Source: Chloroflexota bacterium (lineage in GTDB: Bacteria; Chloroflexota; UBA5177; JANWHV01). From it: DNA of 6,495 nucleotides. Shown one piece after another: positions 5,310 to 6,495 of this stretch (within the stretch, counting starts at the first letter, position 1; each line of letters begins with the position of its first letter). Below the pieces are notes generated by a model that saw nothing but the letters and a program-made list of their open reading frames with translations, had not been told where the DNA came from and searched no databases. The position numbers and the translations under genes are program-made. Where the stretch lies: positions 1-6,495 of the forward strand of contig JAICHN010000298.1 in assembly GCA_025924845.1 (NCBI GenBank). The letters are read 5' to 3'.

Positions 5310-6495
5310 TCAGCGATGATTCGACCTGGTCGGCCTGCCGGCGCCGTCTGCTTGCACCTCAATCACATCGGCGAGTAACCCGCGTGTATGAGCAGCGTCC
5401 AATGCGCATCCTAGTTTAGTGAACAAGACAAGCGCACTCCGTAGCTGTCGTTCGGCTTCCTCAAAGTCACGGTCGGCTGAGGCACACCGGCCTAATAGCA
5501 AGCGACCCGCGGCTACCATCCGATTCAAGCCGAGCCTTTCAGCCAATGGCAATATTTCAAGGGTGGACTGCCGCGCCTCGGAAGACTTGTGCCGCACCAA
5601 TTGCAATTCAGCGCTGAGGAGGGTCAATTGAATTGTTAGTCCTTGCAACGTACGTCCCTCAAGCAATAGCCGGCCACGGGCAAGTAGCGTGGCCGCAAGC
5701 CGGATTTGTCGAGGGGCGGCCTGCCCCTCCACGGCAGCCTGAATGCAGGCGCGAACATGTCCGGCAACGGCATCTATCTCGGCATAAAAGGCGCCACAGC
5801 GCCGGGCAAGGCGACGGGCATTGCGGTGCCGGACGGCAGCCTGGACATGGTCGCCACGTGCGGAAGCCACCATACCCAGGCCATTCCAGCTTTGTGCTAT
5901 GCCTCGCTGGTCATGGATGGGTTCTCGCATGCTCAGGGTCTGCCTGAACCACTCCTCTGCCGCTTCGAGATCTCCCTGTCCGCAGGCCACCTTGCCCAGT
6001 CCTTCCCAGATCAGCGCAACCAAATAGAGATGCTGCCCTATGTTCGCGGTCTCTAGAGCATGACGAAAATGTAGCTGTGCCACATGCAGATCCCCGCGCG
6101 AAAAGGCAACGCAGCCGAGACCCCAACTGCTGCCCGCCGTGTACTCCGCGTCAGCGGCACGCCCAACCGCCGTTTGAGCGCCGCGAAACTGTGCGTCCGC
6201 CTCATCGAGCCGGGCTTCTCGCCATGCGCACACCCCTAGGCCGAGGAGCGCCCGCCCCACGAACTGCTGGTTGCCTAGGCGTTCCGCATGCGTCACCAGC
6301 CGCTCCATGCTCGTGTGGGCTCCCGCCACATCCCCTTTAATATCGCGCACTATGGCCTGGACCCAGATAGCGGGAGCAAGTACCCGGTCTACTTCTCTCG
6401 ATAGTGTCTGGTCGCTCAGCAGGTGAATCGCCCGTTCCACTTCGGTTTCCGCGGAAGCAAAGTTGCCCAGAAAATAGAGACAAAAGGCACGATCC
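5310..6495 (-). CDS. TPR-repeat protein, C-terminal part (5' end beyond window)
   Basis: The minus-strand frame is open from the window edge to TGA at 5312-5310, giving 394 residues. A GTG at 6440 is not the start: the 18 codons upstream (..FLGNFASAETE) continue the same helical-repeat pattern. Tetratricopeptide repeats dominate: GLG at fragment residues 85-87, 125-127, 165-167 and 205-207, with matching GD-x3-A-x3-FR-x-AL segments such as GDLHVAQLHFRHAL and GDLEAAEEWFRQTL. A fifth copy (WVQAIVRDIKGDVAGAH) precedes them in the same 40-residue register. A less regular helical region follows, and a final helix pair (RDFEEAERQLRSALVLFTKLG). TPR arrays bind other proteins. This kind of long tail is often the C-terminal part of large ATPase-TPR regulators of the LuxR/MalT or SARP kind, but the N-terminal domains are not in the window, so no regulatory role can be claimed. 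It is on the same strand as the lipid operon, 165 bases upstream. Confidence 0.82.
   Translation of the reverse strand, partial: DRAFCLYFLGNFASAETEVERAIHLLSDQTLSREVDRVLAPAIWVQAIVRDIKGDVAGAHTSMERLVTHAERLGNQQFVGRALLGLGVCAWREARLDEADAQFRGAQTAVGRAADAEYTAGSSWGLGCVAFSRGDLHVAQLHFRHALETANIGQHLYLVALIWEGLGKVACGQGDLEAAEEWFRQTLSMREPIHDQRGIAQSWNGLGMVASARGDHVQAAVRHRNARRLARRCGAFYAEIDAVAGHVRACIQAAVEGQAAPRQIRLAATLLARGRLLLEGRTLQGLTIQLTLLSAELQLVRHKSSEARQSTLEILPLAERLGLNRMVAAGRLLLGRCASADRDFEEAERQLRSALVLFTKLGCALDAAHTRGLLADVIEVQADGAGRPTRSNHR

Noticed and set aside
6438..6440. GTG as the start codon of the TPR gene
   Set aside because: The frame stays open to the window edge and the 18 upstream codons continue the repeat pattern, so the gene begins outside the window.

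Overview
The window is GC-rich, densely coded bacterial DNA with no rRNA, tRNA, CRISPR array or insertion sequence that I can see. The gene mix (family 4 glycosidase tail, AbrB/PIN toxin-antitoxin pair, large multidomain acyl-activating enzyme, long TPR protein) would fit a free-living, GC-rich lineage such as Chloroflexota or an actinobacterium-like group. That placement is inference from gene style only; there is no taxonomic marker here.

Layout. Bases 1-189 (+) are the last 62 codons of a GH4-type glycosidase, followed by a long near-perfect hairpin (219-263). A good sigma70-like promoter (295-300 / 318-323) then drives a two-gene toxin-antitoxin cassette: an AbrB/MazE-fold antitoxin (371-631) and a PIN-domain ribonuclease toxin (635-1042), only 3 bases apart. 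Several short palindromes sit in and around this promoter. A short convergent intergenic region with a small hairpin (1059-1074) separates the cassette from a three-gene minus-strand operon.

The minus-strand operon is the most interesting part. In order of transcription it encodes an 822-residue fusion of acyl-activating (AMP-binding) enzyme, acyl carrier protein and PlsC-type acyltransferase (5144-2676), then a CDP-alcohol phosphatidyltransferase (2632-2024), then a CdsA-type phosphatidate cytidylyltransferase (2049-1132, overlapping its neighbour). Read together, these could take a free fatty acid, load it on a built-in carrier domain, transfer it to a glycerophosphate acceptor, activate the phosphatidate as CDP-diacylglycerol and exchange CMP for an alcohol head group. 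That is nearly a whole private branch of phospholipid synthesis or repair. The phosphatidyltransferase has Asn in place of two of the four signature Asp residues, and the cytidylyltransferase has Phe in place of the signature His, so the pair looks like a divergent paralogous set rather than the housekeeping PgsA/CdsA.

Upstream of this operon on the same strand lies the C-terminal part of a TPR-repeat protein (6495-5310), cut by the window edge, with repeats spaced at exactly 40 residues. The 165-base gap between it and the fusion gene holds the fusion gene's ribosome binding site and at best a weak promoter.
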